A stretch of 64,000 nt of DNA, from NCBI GenBank assembly GCA_028819075.1, contig JAPPMM010000014.1, forward strand, positions 124,001-188,000, in the 5' to 3' direction. Origin of the DNA: Gammaproteobacteria bacterium (lineage in GTDB: Bacteria; Gemmatimonadota; Gemmatimonadetes; Longimicrobiales; Gaopeijiaceae). A program made the position numbers and the translations under genes. The notes below the pieces were generated by a model. It was given only the letters and a program-made list of their open reading frames with translations. It was not told where the DNA came from and searched no databases. Of this stretch, positions 34,801-42,750 are shown in pieces (positions within the stretch are counted from its first letter, which is position 1; every line of letters begins with the position of its first letter).

Positions 34801-35976
34801 TCAATTCCGCCTCAGCCGCAGCACCTGCGGATGTTGGACATCCAGTTCGTCCCTCCAGATACCGAGCACGGCGTCCATGGTGATATCCGACACGGTGAAT
34901 CGGTCCGGGATCTCCACGGTCCCGAGCCAGGTCCCGTCGGTATCCAGCACCAGCCATTCCTGGGGCTGATCCTGCTCGCTCTGCCCACGGAAGAGCTCGA
35001 GCCAGACCGCCCCCGAGGGATCGACCAGGATGTCGTCGTAGGCGGGGCGTGTGTCCGACGCGGGCGCGTCTTCGAACCCCTGCCGGAAGGGGGAGCCGGG
35101 CGAAAGTCGATCAAGAAGAAAACCCCGCTCTGCGGCGATCTGGGCGGCGCTCAGGTCCAGCGGATAGCCGGGCACCCGCAGGATGCGCACGAGATTCCCG
35201 GACGTGTCCCGTTCCTGCACCTGCATCAAGTCGTTGGCGCCACTGAAGATTCGCCGTCCCATGGTCGCGATGTGGGATGACTTGCCGAAGAACACGCCGA
35301 CCGACCCGCCGGATATGTAAAGCTCGGGGCCCTGCATCTCGCCGATGCTGTCGATCCGCTCTCCTTCCAGATCGTAGGTGATCAGGGGCACCGGAGGCCG
35401 AATCCGTCCGGCAACGCCAGCCGGTGGCAATACCAGCGCCCGCAGCTCCGGCAGGATCGCTCCGGAGTCCAAATAGTGCAGGTCGAGCGTCAAGGGAGGG
35501 ATGTTGAAGGTCCTGACCACGGTCAGATCCGGAGCGACGACAGTGACCCGTCCATCGGAATCCATGGCCAACAGAGTGTCTCCGGCATTCTCTATCACGT
35601 ACAGGCTCCTGAATTCGCCCGGACCTTCTCCGCTCCCGCCGAAGGAGCCCCGGAACTCACCGTCGGCGGAAAACAGCCGTACCTCCAGCGAGCTCCGATC
35701 GGCAATCATGAGAGAGCCGTCCGGCCGCTGCTTCATGCTACCGGACCGAAAGAACTCGTGAGCCGGACCGCTGCCCGTGAGCGTGAGGTCCACGACTGGA
35801 TCCGGATCGATGTGCCAAAGGCTCGAGTCACCCCAGAGCGGCCGCATGGCCTCGACGATCTCGATGCCGGCGCTGTCGCGCTGGACGACGAGGGGCGGGG
35901 CATCGATTCCACCTGCACAGGCGGCAACACAGGGCAGCAGGACTACCCACAGGTACATCACGGTCGGGCGATTCAT
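34801..35976 (-). CDS. Six-bladed beta-propeller lipoprotein, paralogue C
   Basis: A 391-residue lipoprotein (lipobox VAACAG). It shares PPLVVQRDSAGIEIVEAMRPLW, GEGPGEF and LDVQHPQVLRLRRN with its two downstream paralogues. It is the first of the tandem trio and begins at 35976 (MNRPTVMYLW leader). The three genes repeat with a period of about 1.25 kb, pointing to local duplication followed by divergence. No partner transporter or enzyme is adjacent apart from the serine hydrolase upstream. Confidence 0.83.
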   Translation of the reverse strand: MNRPTVMYLWVVLLPCVAACAGGIDAPPLVVQRDSAGIEIVEAMRPLWGDSSLWHIDPDPVVDLTLTGSGPAHEFFRSGSMKQRPDGSLMIADRSSLEVRLFSADGEFRGSFGGSGEGPGEFRSLYVIENAGDTLLAMDSDGRVTVVAPDLTVVRTFNIPPLTLDLHYLDSGAILPELRALVLPPAGVAGRIRPPVPLITYDLEGERIDSIGEMQGPELYISGGSVGVFFGKSSHIATMGRRIFSGANDLMQVQERDTSGNLVRILRVPGYPLDLSAAQIAAERGFLLDRLSPGSPFRQGFEDAPASDTRPAYDDILVDPSGAVWLELFRGQSEQDQPQEWLVLDTDGTWLGTVEIPDRFTVSDITMDAVLGIWRDELDVQHPQVLRLRRN

Positions 35977-36073
35977 GGGCCCCTCCGGCTCGGCAAGGGT
36001 CAGACGGTCACGCGCAGTTTCCAACTCAGCCCTTCCCCCGAAGGCCTGCGTCACCCTGGTTCACTCCGCCTCG

Positions 36074-37585
36074 CTACCAGCTCCATTCCGGATCCACGGC
36101 CTTCACCACCATACCGAGCGCCTCGTACTCGCGGTCGGTGCGGTCGGGGGCGTGGGCAGCCGCGGAACGGTGGCTCTGCACCACGATCACCAGATCCTGG
36201 GAGGGAATGATGTAGGTCCGCTGATGACCGGCGCCGGACGGGTTGTAGGCGTCCGGCGGTATCTGCGGAATACGCCCTCCCCTGCCCTCCTCATCCGCGG
36301 TGTTCAGCCAGAAAAGGCCGCCGTAGTAGGGCTCGGGCCAGGCCGGCGCGGGTGACCGCACGAAGTCCACGAACTCCTCGGTGAGCAGCCGCTCGCCGTT
36401 CCACATGCCGCGATTCAGATAGAGCATCCCGAACCGCGCCCAGTTGCGCGCGGTGCCGTAGTTGTATCCGGTGAGCAGGAAGTTGCCGTAGGGGTCCGTC
36501 TCCATGATGAAGCGGCGGATGCCGATCTTGTCGAAGAGCGCGCGCTGGGGCCAGCTCAGGTACTCCTCGCCCAGCTCGTTCTCGACCGTGCGCTGGACGA
36601 TGTAGCCCAGCGTCCAGGGGTCGGAGTTGCGGTAGCGGCCAACCGTGTTGGGCGGGAACTCGGCCTCGCGGCTGAACGAGAACTGGAAGGCATCGATGGG
36701 GGCCACGTAGCCCATGCGGTGGTCCACCTGCCCGGGGATGAACGACTTGGCCATCTGCTCGGGGGTGGCGCCGCTGTTGCTGAAGCGGAGGCCGCTCGAC
36801 ATGCGCAGCAGGTCGGCGATGCGGATCTCGGCGCGCGGGTCGCCCGGGGAATTCTGCCACTCGGGCACGGGCGCGGGCTGCCAGATCTCCAGGTGACCCA
36901 TCTGGATGAGGCGGCCGATCAAGGTGGCGGTCATGCTCTTGGCCATCGACCAGCTCTCAAGCTGCGTGTGCATGTTGATGCCCGGGCCGTAGTCCTCGGC
37001 CAAGACGCGGCCGCGGTGGACGACCATGAACGCCGCTCGGTTGTCGCCCTCGGTGAAGAAGGTCTCGACGGCCTGGTCGAGCAGCTCCGCGTCCACGTAG
37101 TCCGGCAGGGGCTCGTCCGGGAGCATGTCGCCCATGGGCCAGGGGGTGGTCTCGGCGTCGGGGAGCGCGCTCACGACTTCGCGTGGCGTGAAGTACACGC
37201 CGTCGGTGTCGTTCGGGAGGATCACGCAGCCCTGGTCGCCGAAGTGCCGCGCGCGGGCCGACACCCCGTCCTGCGAGACGGTGACGATGCGCTTGTCCTC
37301 GTCAACGTCGAAGACCAGGCTCCCGCTCTCGTAGTCGCGTACCTGTCCGTCGGTGTGCAGCACGCTGCCGTAGAGGGCTTCCGTGCGGTCGCGCTCCGAC
37401 ACCCAGATCCCCGAGCAGTATCGCTTGGCGGGGCCGCTGAGCAGGTAGTAGAGGGGCGGGCCGTCGGGGACCCCCGCTCCGGTCGCGGCATCGGCGGAGG
37501 CTGCGGATCCGGCGTCGGCTTCGGCGCACGCCAGGAGAGGCAGGGCAATGAACACGACCAAACCGATGACTGCGATGCTTCTCAT
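36074..37585 (-). CDS. Beta-lactamase/penicillin-binding-like serine hydrolase lipoprotein
   Basis: A 503-residue lipoprotein (lipobox LLAC near residue 18) of the class C beta-lactamase/esterase superfamily. The catalytic SxxK is S213-M-A-K216. A Tyr in YRNSD is in the place of the usual YxN, and a C-terminal GAGHQR segment lies near the expected KTG-like region. An N-terminal domain of about 180 residues precedes the catalytic part. GAGAGGAA precedes the ATG at 37585. Such enzymes are usually esterases or peptidases, and true beta-lactam resistance cannot be inferred. Confidence 0.85.
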   Translation of the reverse strand: MRSIAVIGLVVFIALPLLACAEADAGSAASADAATGAGVPDGPPLYYLLSGPAKRYCSGIWVSERDRTEALYGSVLHTDGQVRDYESGSLVFDVDEDKRIVTVSQDGVSARARHFGDQGCVILPNDTDGVYFTPREVVSALPDAETTPWPMGDMLPDEPLPDYVDAELLDQAVETFFTEGDNRAAFMVVHRGRVLAEDYGPGINMHTQLESWSMAKSMTATLIGRLIQMGHLEIWQPAPVPEWQNSPGDPRAEIRIADLLRMSSGLRFSNSGATPEQMAKSFIPGQVDHRMGYVAPIDAFQFSFSREAEFPPNTVGRYRNSDPWTLGYIVQRTVENELGEEYLSWPQRALFDKIGIRRFIMETDPYGNFLLTGYNYGTARNWARFGMLYLNRGMWNGERLLTEEFVDFVRSPAPAWPEPYYGGLFWLNTADEEGRGGRIPQIPPDAYNPSGAGHQRTYIIPSQDLVIVVQSHRSAAAHAPDRTDREYEALGMVVKAVDPEWSW

Positions 37586-37787
37586 GTTCCTCTCGCTCCT
37601 TCGTACCTGATGTGCCGCGGCGGAAAGCCGTCGGAGATCGGGTTGCCGCATCACCGGGAATGGAGCTGGTGATCGAGCGCAACCGTCGTACCGGCAACAT
37701 TCCTCCCGGCGTTGCGGCCACGCAAGGACAGGCCAGATCAGCCCGGTGTGGGCGACAACACTGGTGACCGTCGCCATCCTGAGCGGG

Positions 37788-37816
37788 TTGACACGTAGTA
37801 TCCGCTTGACTAGTTT
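37788..37816 (+). promoter_or_regulatory. Candidate promoter for the Xre-RES pair
   Basis: A perfect TTGACA (37788-37793), 17-base spacer and TAGTTT (37811-37816) lie 80 bases before the antitoxin ATG. GACAC (37790-37794) and GTGTC (37829-37833) form a spaced inverted repeat around it that could be the antitoxin operator. The rest of the 312-base gap from 37586 shows no gene. Confidence 0.45.
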
Positions 37817-37897
37817 ATTTGGACGTTAGTGTCGTTCGTTTGCACTATTCACGTGGCAGCGGCATCCGTCAGCACACGAGGACGTCGAGGAACCCCA

Positions 37898-38365
37898 ATG
37901 ACCACTGCGACAGACCACTGCGGTGACTCCTTCAGCCTCAGGGAGCTAGCCGGACGCATGGTTCGCGAAACAAGCCCCGTCTACGGCGAGGGCTCCAGCC
38001 TGGAGGCAGTTCGCAAGGCGGTTGCCGAGGGGCTCCCGACCGAAGCGGTCAGACAGCTTCAGGGCGAACTCAAGCGTTTTGGCGTTCGCCGTGCCTCGGA
38101 CTACGTGAACGGCATCGTTCCCCGGGCCACTCTGCAGCGTCGGGAAAAGCTCAAGGAGGACGAGGGCGAGACGGTATTGCGCGTGGCATCGATCATCGCG
38201 CTAGCTGTATACGTGGGAGGAAGCGAGGAGTGGGCTGCTCAATGGCTCACGTGTCGGCATCCCATGCTGGGAAGGGCGCGCCCCATCGATCGCGCCTTGT
38301 CCGCGGTTGGAGCCCGGCAGGTCGAGCACATCCTGTACTCGTTGCACTTCGGCCTGCCCGCCTGA
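37898..38365 (+). CDS. Xre/ParS-type antitoxin of a RES-Xre system
   Basis: A 155-residue protein with the layout of Xre/MbcA/ParS antitoxins: a helical N-terminal part (LPTEAVRQLQGELKRFGV), a middle DNA-binding-like region (IVPRATLQRREKLKEDEGETVLRV) and a C-terminal DUF2384-like toxin-binding domain (WLTCRHPMLGRARPIDRALSAVGARQVEHIL). GAGG lies just before the ATG at 37898. The RES toxin begins three bases after the stop. Confidence 0.85.
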   Translation: MTTATDHCGDSFSLRELAGRMVRETSPVYGEGSSLEAVRKAVAEGLPTEAVRQLQGELKRFGVRRASDYVNGIVPRATLQRREKLKEDEGETVLRVASIIALAVYVGGSEEWAAQWLTCRHPMLGRARPIDRALSAVGARQVEHILYSLHFGLPA

Positions 38366-38368
38366 CGA

Positions 38369-38812
38369 TTGGACGTTTACAGGATCCATCCCGCGGTCCA
38401 TCCGGCGCTGGACGGCGTCGGTGCGAGACTCACCGGCGGGCGCTGGAATCCGCGGGGCATTCGGATGGTGTATGCCTCGCTTGCGTACGAGGGAGCACTG
38501 CTCGAGCAACTCGCACATGTCCCGGCCGGGGATCTGCCCGCCGGTCAGCGGGCTTCCCGCATCGTGATTCCCGATGACTGCGTTGTTCCGGCGGTTGGCG
38601 AAGCGGAACATCCGGACTGGCGGAGCGGAGCCAGGTCGCAGCGGATCGGGGCGGCCTGGGTGGAGTCGGCCCGGTCCGTTGCGCTCAAGGTACCTTCCTT
38701 CGTCGCGCAGCCCTGGGGTTGGAACGTGATCCTCAACCCGCTGCATCCGGACTTCGCGCGCGTGAGCGTGGCCGAGGCTGTCGACGTAGTTTGGGATGCA
38801 CGCTTCCGTTGA
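38369..38812 (+). CDS. RES-domain toxin
   Basis: A 147-residue RES-domain protein; known members degrade NAD+ and arrest growth. The family Arg lies in GGRWNPRG, the Tyr in VYAS, and the Glu in YEGALLEQL, so the active site appears intact. The start codon is TTG (38369), reading MDVYRIHP as expected for the family. A rare start and a 3-base gap after the antitoxin would keep toxin dosage below antitoxin. It is likely functional as a type II toxin. Confidence 0.87.
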   Translation: MDVYRIHPAVHPALDGVGARLTGGRWNPRGIRMVYASLAYEGALLEQLAHVPAGDLPAGQRASRIVIPDDCVVPAVGEAEHPDWRSGARSQRIGAAWVESARSVALKVPSFVAQPWGWNVILNPLHPDFARVSVAEAVDVVWDARFR

Positions 38813-38837
38813 TTCGGCCTTCTTCAGGAGGACTCCG

Positions 38838-40257
38838 ATGCGCGTGATCTCCGCCGAACTCGAGTTCGGGCGCCCCGTTGCGATGATCGTCGCTGCCGCC
38901 CTGTTGCTCACGGTCCCGCTGACGGGCCACGCCCAGACCCGCTCGCCCATCGACGAGGGTACCCGCTGGACTCTGGCGGGGGCGGGCGACGTGATCATGA
39001 ACCGGCAGGTGATGCAGTTCGATCATCCCGGCGACCCTGCCTTCCAGGAGCTGGTCGACGTCATCCAGGGCGCGGACGCCGCCTTCATGAACCTGGAGCA
39101 GTCGGTCTTCCGGCTGCAGGAGTTCACCGGATGGCCCGCGGCCGAGAACGGGGGCAACTACGAGGTGGGCTCGCCCGAGACGCTCAAGGACCTGGTCGAC
39201 ATGGGGTTCGACCTCTTCAATCGGGCCAACAACCACACCACCGACTACGGGGTGGAGGGCATGCGGCTCACCGGCAAGCTGATGGACGAGTGGGGGCTGG
39301 TGCATGCGGGCGCGGGCGAGAACCTGGGATGGGCCAGCCGGCCGGGGTATCTGGAGACGCCCAAGGGGCGCATCGCGCTGATCGGGATGGCGTCGACCCA
39401 CACGCCCATGTCGCGCGCCGGGCGGGCGGGGCCCACCGTGCAGGGCCGGCCGGGGCTCAACGCCCTCCGGCTGAGCACCCGCCACGAGGGATCGCCCGCG
39501 ACCATGGAGGCCCTGCGGGAGGTGGCGCGGGCGCAGGGAATCGAAGTGGACGAGGACGAGGGAGTGTCCGTGCGGGCATTCGGGATCACGGTGTATCCCG
39601 GCGACGAGGACCGCTCGATCGTCACGCTGAACGACGTCGACCGAGAGCGGGTGCTGCACGAGGTGCGCAACGCCACCGACCAAGGCGACTACGTCGTGGC
39701 CAACAGCCATTCGCACGAGCCCGGCAACGCCTTCATGACGCCGCCCGACTGGATGGTCGAGTTCGCGCGCCAGGTGATCGATGAGGGGGCCGCCACCTTC
39801 ATCATTCACGGGCCGCACCAGTTGCGGCGTCGAGATCCACAATGGCCGGCCCATCTTCTACTCGCTGGGCGACTTCATCTTCCAGAACGAGACCATCGAC
39901 CCCATGCCGTCCGACCAGCGCGACCGCTACGGCCTCCCGCTGGACCGGCTCGCCTCGGAGATCTACGACACCCGCTTCCGGGTCGACGAGGACGGAAACC
40001 CCACCACCGGCTTCCCGACCGACTCGCGGTGGTACGAGAGCGTGGTGCCGGTGGTGACCTTCGAGGGAAGCGAAGCGGTGGAGATCGTCTTCCACCCGAT
40101 CGAGCTGGGCTGGAAGGCGCCCAGGTCACAGCGGGGCACGCCGCGCATCGCTCCCGAGGATCTGGGCCGCAGGATCATCGAGCACCTGGCGGAGCTGTCG
40201 CGGCCGTTCGGGACGGAGATCGTGTACGAGAACGGGGTGGGGGTGTGGCGGAGGTAA
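38838..40257 (+). pseudogene. CapA-family metallophosphatase-like gene, frameshifted
   Basis: Residues 1-330 read in one frame: leader ending GHAQ, LAGAGDVIMNR, FMNLEQS, FNRANNHTTDYG and NSHSHEPG, all CapA (poly-gamma-glutamate synthesis) signatures. After IIHGPHQLR near 39826 the frame changes and the expected VEIHNGRPIFYSLGDFIFQ continues in another frame to a stop at 40257. Restoring two bases (CG in a CGCGGCG context at about 39824-39828) would rejoin them. AGGAGGA precedes the ATG. This is either a pseudogene or an assembly error. The 3' end overlaps the convergent propeller gene by 83 bases. Confidence 0.82.
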
Positions 40258-41503
40258 GCCGGCTCACCACGAGGGTCGGCACGTCGAGTTCATCACGTTC
40301 CAGATGGACGACGAGACCGCCGGGTCCGAACGCCATCGGCATCCCCGGGGCGCCGTCGGGCAGTGTGCCCATGTACTCGCGGTTCGCGTTGAAGACATCG
40401 ATCGGGCCGTCGTCGTCCCATGGATCCTCGCCGCGGCGCTGGATCCACAGTCCGCCGTCCCAGGTGGCTTTCAGTCCCCGCACCACGGGGATTTCGCGGT
40501 AGAACCCCCGCTCGCGAATCCTCTGCCGGCGCGCCTCCGGATCCGGCGCCATGAAAGGAAGATCTGTCGAGGGAGGCCTCTCCAGCCACTGCTCGAGGCG
40601 CTCGAGGTGGTAGGCGATCGTTGCTCGCCGCACGCGCGCGGAAACCGGTTCCGGCGAGAGCGGCCGTCTCAGCACGTCGGTCACCGATCCATCGGGAGAG
40701 GCGAGCTTGATGGCGTACGCCGTGGAGTCGGAGTAGGCGATGGTGCCGTCGGGCAGCACATCCCAGTGAAACCCCGGCTCGAAGTACCGGTCTTCCATCG
40801 ACGCGACCACCTTCCCCCAATCCTCTGCATCGGCGGACGACAGCCCGGGTTCCAGGCGAGGGGCTCTCCATCCCTGCAGGATGGGCCTTGATGCCACCAT
40901 GTCGCCGGAGAAGTCCAGTGTCTCGAGCGCGCGGTCGTTGACCCCCGGCGAAGCCTCGTCTTCCTGATACCCCACAAGCCGATTCATGCGGTTCATCATT
41001 TCGACCAGCACGCCGGCGACCCCTTGAGCGACGAGCCTCTCGCCCGACTGATCGGCCCGGATCTCTTCGTGACCGAGGGAGCTGGATAGAGGCTTCTCCT
41101 CCTCATCCATCCTGACGAACCGCTCAAGTTCGCCGTCCGGGCTGAACACCTGGATCGCGGCATGGCGCTGGTCGGGTACCGCGATGCGGCCGTCGCGCCA
41201 CACCGCGAGGGCCTTGATTTGCTGGAACTCGCCCGGTCCCTCGCCCTTGCGGCCGACGGAACGCACAAGTTGGCCATCGGGCCCGATGACAACGACGCGA
41301 TTGTCCAGAACATCCAACACGACCAAGTTGCCGGCTCCATCGAAGCTCGCGCGCAGGGCAGGCCCGAAGAAGGCCCACTCCTCCCGCGCGTCCGCGCCGC
41401 CTGCGCGGTAGACCTCGATCATGTCCACCGTCAACGACTGGTCCTGCGCCACGGCCGGGACGGCGAGCAGGGTTGCCACGATCTGGCACGCGACTCGTTT
41501 CAT
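40175..41503 (-). CDS. Secreted six-bladed beta-propeller protein
   Basis: A 442-residue protein with a Sec leader (residues 1-20, AVPAVAQ). It contains propeller repeats with VVIGPDGQLVRSVGRKGEGPGEF and AIQVFSPDGELERFV, related in style to the 32-36 kb trio but more distant. An Arg-rich C-terminal tail reads across the 3' end of capA, so the true end could originally have been earlier (VVSRLT is where homologues usually stop). It starts 6 bases after the NHL gene and is co-directional with it. Confidence 0.82.
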   Translation of the reverse strand: MKRVACQIVATLLAVPAVAQDQSLTVDMIEVYRAGGADAREEWAFFGPALRASFDGAGNLVVLDVLDNRVVVIGPDGQLVRSVGRKGEGPGEFQQIKALAVWRDGRIAVPDQRHAAIQVFSPDGELERFVRMDEEEKPLSSSLGHEEIRADQSGERLVAQGVAGVLVEMMNRMNRLVGYQEDEASPGVNDRALETLDFSGDMVASRPILQGWRAPRLEPGLSSADAEDWGKVVASMEDRYFEPGFHWDVLPDGTIAYSDSTAYAIKLASPDGSVTDVLRRPLSPEPVSARVRRATIAYHLERLEQWLERPPSTDLPFMAPDPEARRQRIRERGFYREIPVVRGLKATWDGGLWIQRRGEDPWDDDGPIDVFNANREYMGTLPDGAPGMPMAFGPGGLVVHLERDELDVPTLVVSRLTSATPPPRSRTRSPSRTAATAPPGAR

Positions 41504-41508
41504 CGCAG

Positions 41509-42513
41509 CTACCGCACCCGCATGTACTTGCGCAGCATGCGCGGTCCCACCTCCGCCCCGTATACGTTGCCGAAGGCGTCCGCCGCCACCCCTTCGGCCC
41601 CGGTGGTGCCCCGCACATACACGTGCCAGTCGGGATCCGGGATGAAGGAGGTGACCAGCCCGTCTACCACGCTGCCGATGCGGATGCCGCGCACCCAGCC
41701 GGCGTTGGGTATGCCGCCGCCGGTGGAGGACTCGGAATCGGCCGAATAGAGCACGTCGTTGGCGTCGATGAACAGCCCGCTGGGCCGGCCGAACTGGGTC
41801 CAGGTGTCCAGGTGGTTGCCGTCCTGGTCGAAGATCTGCAGGCGGTTGTTCTTGCGGTCGCCGACGAAGAGCCGGCCCCGGGAATCCATCGCCAGCGCGT
41901 GGGGATCGCGGAACTCGCCGTTCTCGGCCCCGGTGCTGCCCCACTCCATGATGAAGTCGCCCGCGCTGTTGAACTTGACGATGCGGTTGTTGCCGCCGGT
42001 GCCGTGGCCATCGGCTACGAAGATGTCGCCGTTGGGAGCCACCAGGACGTCGGACGGCTGGTCGAAGGTGTCGGGTCCGTCGCCGGCCACACCGGCCTGA
42101 CCCAGGCTCATCATGAGCTCGCCCACGGGGGTGAACTTGTGCACCTGGTGGCCGCGCCGTTCGCCCCCGCGCGCGTCGGTGACCCAGAGGTTGCCATCGG
42201 GGTCGACGTGAATGCCGTGCGGCCACTCGAACATCCCCGCGCCGAAGCTGCGCAGCAGATTGCCGTCTACGTCGAAGAGCAGGACGGGATCGAGGTCGTC
42301 GTGGCCCACGCAGGTGTTCTCGCCGCAGCGCTCGGCCACCCAGATGTTGCCGTCGGCGGCGGGATAGACGGCGCTGGTCGAGCCCCAGGTGCGGTCCTCG
42401 GGCAACTCGCCCCAGACGTCCGGCACCGCGCGGTAGGGATTGGGCGCGTGGTTCTGGGCGAGGACGGGCATCGCGAAGGTGAGGGACAGGGCGAGCAGGA
42501 GCAGCTTCTTCAT
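41509..42513 (-). CDS. Secreted NHL-repeat protein
   Basis: A 334-residue protein with a clear signal peptide (MKKLLLLALSLTFAMPVLAQ). NHL repeats cover the rest: WPHGIHVDPDGNLWVTDARG, QPSDVLVAPNGDIFVADGHG and DPHALAMDSRGRLFVGDRKNNRLQIF. It is a six-bladed beta-propeller resembling the 19807 lipoprotein in repeat sequence but not anchored. Palindromic GTTGCC/GGCAAC elements lie about 145 bases upstream (42645-42695) and may regulate it. Function is unknown. Confidence 0.87.
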   Translation of the reverse strand: MKKLLLLALSLTFAMPVLAQNHAPNPYRAVPDVWGELPEDRTWGSTSAVYPAADGNIWVAERCGENTCVGHDDLDPVLLFDVDGNLLRSFGAGMFEWPHGIHVDPDGNLWVTDARGGERRGHQVHKFTPVGELMMSLGQAGVAGDGPDTFDQPSDVLVAPNGDIFVADGHGTGGNNRIVKFNSAGDFIMEWGSTGAENGEFRDPHALAMDSRGRLFVGDRKNNRLQIFDQDGNHLDTWTQFGRPSGLFIDANDVLYSADSESSTGGGIPNAGWVRGIRIGSVVDGLVTSFIPDPDWHVYVRGTTGAEGVAADAFGNVYGAEVGPRMLRKYMRVR

Positions 42514-42644
42514 CGTCTCATCTCCGATCGTGGAAGCACGCAGGAACGGTCAGGAGGGTTGAAAGGGCAATGTGGGGGATGGCCGCGTGCCCCGAAAGCG
42601 GTCAGGATGCGCTGGGTCTTCCTCCACCAGACCCTCTGTGGAGT

Positions 42645-42695
42645 GTTGCCAATCCCAAAAGGCAACAAATTGTTGCCTTTCTCGAAATGCAACAG
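42645..42695. promoter_or_regulatory. Clustered GTTGCC/GGCAAC palindromes
   Basis: A perfect 11-bp inverted repeat with a single-base centre (42658-42680, AAAGGCAACAA/TTGTTGCCTTT) is flanked by GTTGCC at 42645 and GCAAC at about 42690. The cluster lies between the amidase stop and the NHL gene start. It could be a repressor operator; it also could be a terminator for the upstream amidase in the minus direction, because a T run follows each arm. Confidence 0.5.
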
Positions 42696-42750
42696 CGCTT
42701 GGAGGGTATAAACGGAGGGAGACTTTGGTGCCACTGGGAACGGATCCCGC

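Noticed and set aside
36074-37585. Beta-lactam resistance gene
   Set aside because: SxxK is present, but the family includes many esterases and peptidases; the N-terminal extra domain and context give no support for beta-lactam hydrolysis.
42510-42734. 74-codon minus frame upstream of the NHL gene
   Set aside because: It runs through the palindromic regulatory cluster and has no domain or ribosome-binding site.
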